The notes below the pieces were generated by a model. That model searched no databases. It was not told where the DNA came from and saw nothing but the letters and a program-made list of their open reading frames with translations. A stretch of DNA of 64,000 nucleotides from positions 310,001 through 374,000 of the forward strand of contig JACKJT010000001.1 of assembly GCA_020637795.1 (NCBI GenBank). The letters are read 5' to 3'. The position numbers were made by a program, and so were the translations under genes. How positions within the stretch are numbered: position 1 is the first letter of the stretch; every line of letters begins with the position of its first letter. Of the stretch, positions 63,360 to 64,000 are shown one piece after another. This DNA comes from Hoeflea sp. (GTDB taxonomy: Bacteria; Pseudomonadota; Alphaproteobacteria; Rhizobiales; Rhizobiaceae).

Positions 63360-64000
63360 TCATCCCGCCGCATGCATCGCCAACGCGCCCGTCATCATGG
63401 TCAGGCCGAAGACCAGGATCAGGGCGGAGGCCGCAAGCTGCAGGCCGAGGGAGACGCGGGCGGCGAGAACGGAGTTGACGGAAGCCGCGCGCATGAGGGT
63501 TGAGCGGGCGACCACCGAGAGAACCGCAATCAGCGTGATGGTGGCGCCGGTGCCGAGAGCCATGGCCAGCACCGAGAGAATACCCGCCGGCAACAGGCCA
63601 CCCGAGAGCGAGAACACCAGCACGATCAGCGCGCCGGAACAGGGGCGGATGCCGACCGAGGCGATCAGCGGCAGCAGCCGTGGCCACGGCAAGACCTCAC
63701 CTTTGTCGTAACCAAGATTGACCGGCACGCAGCCGCAGGATGCGGTGTGGACATGGCGCACTGCTGAGCGCAGCCTGCGCCAACCTCTCCCAATCCGTGC
63801 CGTCATCCCCTCACCTGGCTGGAGATCCGGCAAAACCTCTTCGCACATGTAGAGCCCGCTGGGCCTTGATCGCGGCAAGACGAAAGCCCGGCGCAACCGG
63901 GTGACGAGCAGCATCAACCCGATCATGGCAATCAGGGTGTAACTGGCAATCGCCACCATGTCGGTCACGCCGGCCATATTCGCAGCGGTGACGTTGAGCA
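63360..64000 (-). CDS. NicO/RcnA-type nickel/cobalt exporter, 5' end outside window
   Basis: The C-terminal 213 residues of a membrane transporter. The visible part has four to five helices: MVAIASYTLIAMIGLMLLVTRL, ASVGIRPCSGALIVLVFSLSGGLLPAGILSVLAMALGTGATITLIAVLSVVARS (the GIRPCSGALIVLVFA motif is the NicO/HupE-UreH signature) and ALILVFGLTMMTGALA. The cytosolic loop holds a cysteine motif (TASCGC). The frame continues past 64000 without a stop. Such proteins export Ni/Co or other divalent metals. Confidence 0.88.
   Translation of the reverse strand, partial: LNVTAANMAGVTDMVAIASYTLIAMIGLMLLVTRLRRAFVLPRSRPSGLYMCEEVLPDLQPGEGMTARIGRGWRRLRSAVRHVHTASCGCVPVNLGYDKGEVLPWPRLLPLIASVGIRPCSGALIVLVFSLSGGLLPAGILSVLAMALGTGATITLIAVLSVVARSTLMRAASVNSVLAARVSLGLQLAASALILVFGLTMMTGALAMHAAG

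Overview
The window is GC-rich chromosomal DNA of an alphaproteobacterium, most likely a member of the Rhizobiales (Hyphomicrobiales) close to Rhizobiaceae/Hoeflea. The reasons are the ccmIEFH-degP-two-component layout, a FeuP/FeuQ pair, a MucR regulator, many small families typical of this order (DUF1491, DUF5330, DUF6456, DUF2336) and rhizobial intergenic palindromic repeats. No rRNA, complete tRNA, CRISPR array, integrase or insertion sequence was seen.

Left part (1-12.9 kb, all on the minus strand). In transcription order: a small periplasmic FeuN-like protein and the FeuP/FeuQ two-component pair; a lipoprotein; the cytochrome c maturation operon ccmI-ccmE-ccmF-ccmH; an alpha/beta-hydrolase-OsmC fusion; the periplasmic protease DegP with a good terminator; and a second response regulator/kinase pair whose kinase runs off the left edge.

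Middle (13.0-28.8 kb, minus strand). A compact virion-structure cluster in the order of the Rhodobacter capsulatus gene transfer agent (RcGTA): gp1-like, terminase, portal, a small membrane protein, prohead protease, capsid, connector proteins, major tail protein, gp10, gp10.1, a very short tape measure, gp12, gp13, gp14 (NlpC/P60) and gp15, plus a holin-like protein. It has no integrase, repressor or replication genes, which fits a domesticated gene transfer agent rather than a prophage. Protease and capsid share one uninterrupted reading frame, with a strong internal ribosome binding site for the capsid.

28.8-31.3 kb is a lower-GC accessory spot with a DUF3800 gene and a ParD/ParE toxin-antitoxin pair preceded by three direct repeats. 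It is followed by a small hypothetical gene and a dispersed palindromic repeat.

31.3-50.9 kb is mixed chromosomal content: a DUF1328 peptide, a lipoprotein of the metallo-beta-lactamase fold, a YcgN-like protein, a PBP1A-type peptidoglycan synthase, a DUF1214/DUF1254 pair, a membrane methyltransferase, a TetR regulator divergent from two membrane proteins (with a perfect palindromic operator), and a sulfide:quinone-reductase-like flavoprotein behind a perfect FNR/FixK box. Next come a DUF2336 gene with a CtrA-like site, an AraC remnant, a PAS-type sensor kinase with a peptidoglycan-binding protein and a DUF1491 protein, DUF5330, SufE with 44-bp tandem repeats upstream, and a DUF6456 / DnaA-domain-IV-like / MucR group.

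50.9-64 kb holds the seven-gene Mnh/Mrp Na+/H+ antiporter operon, a class I aminotransferase, a DUF1272 zinc-ribbon-like protein, an acyltransferase-3 membrane protein, a periplasmic DUF4431-like protein, ilvC preceded by a TetR regulator with its own palindrome, and a truncated NicO-type nickel/cobalt exporter at the right edge.
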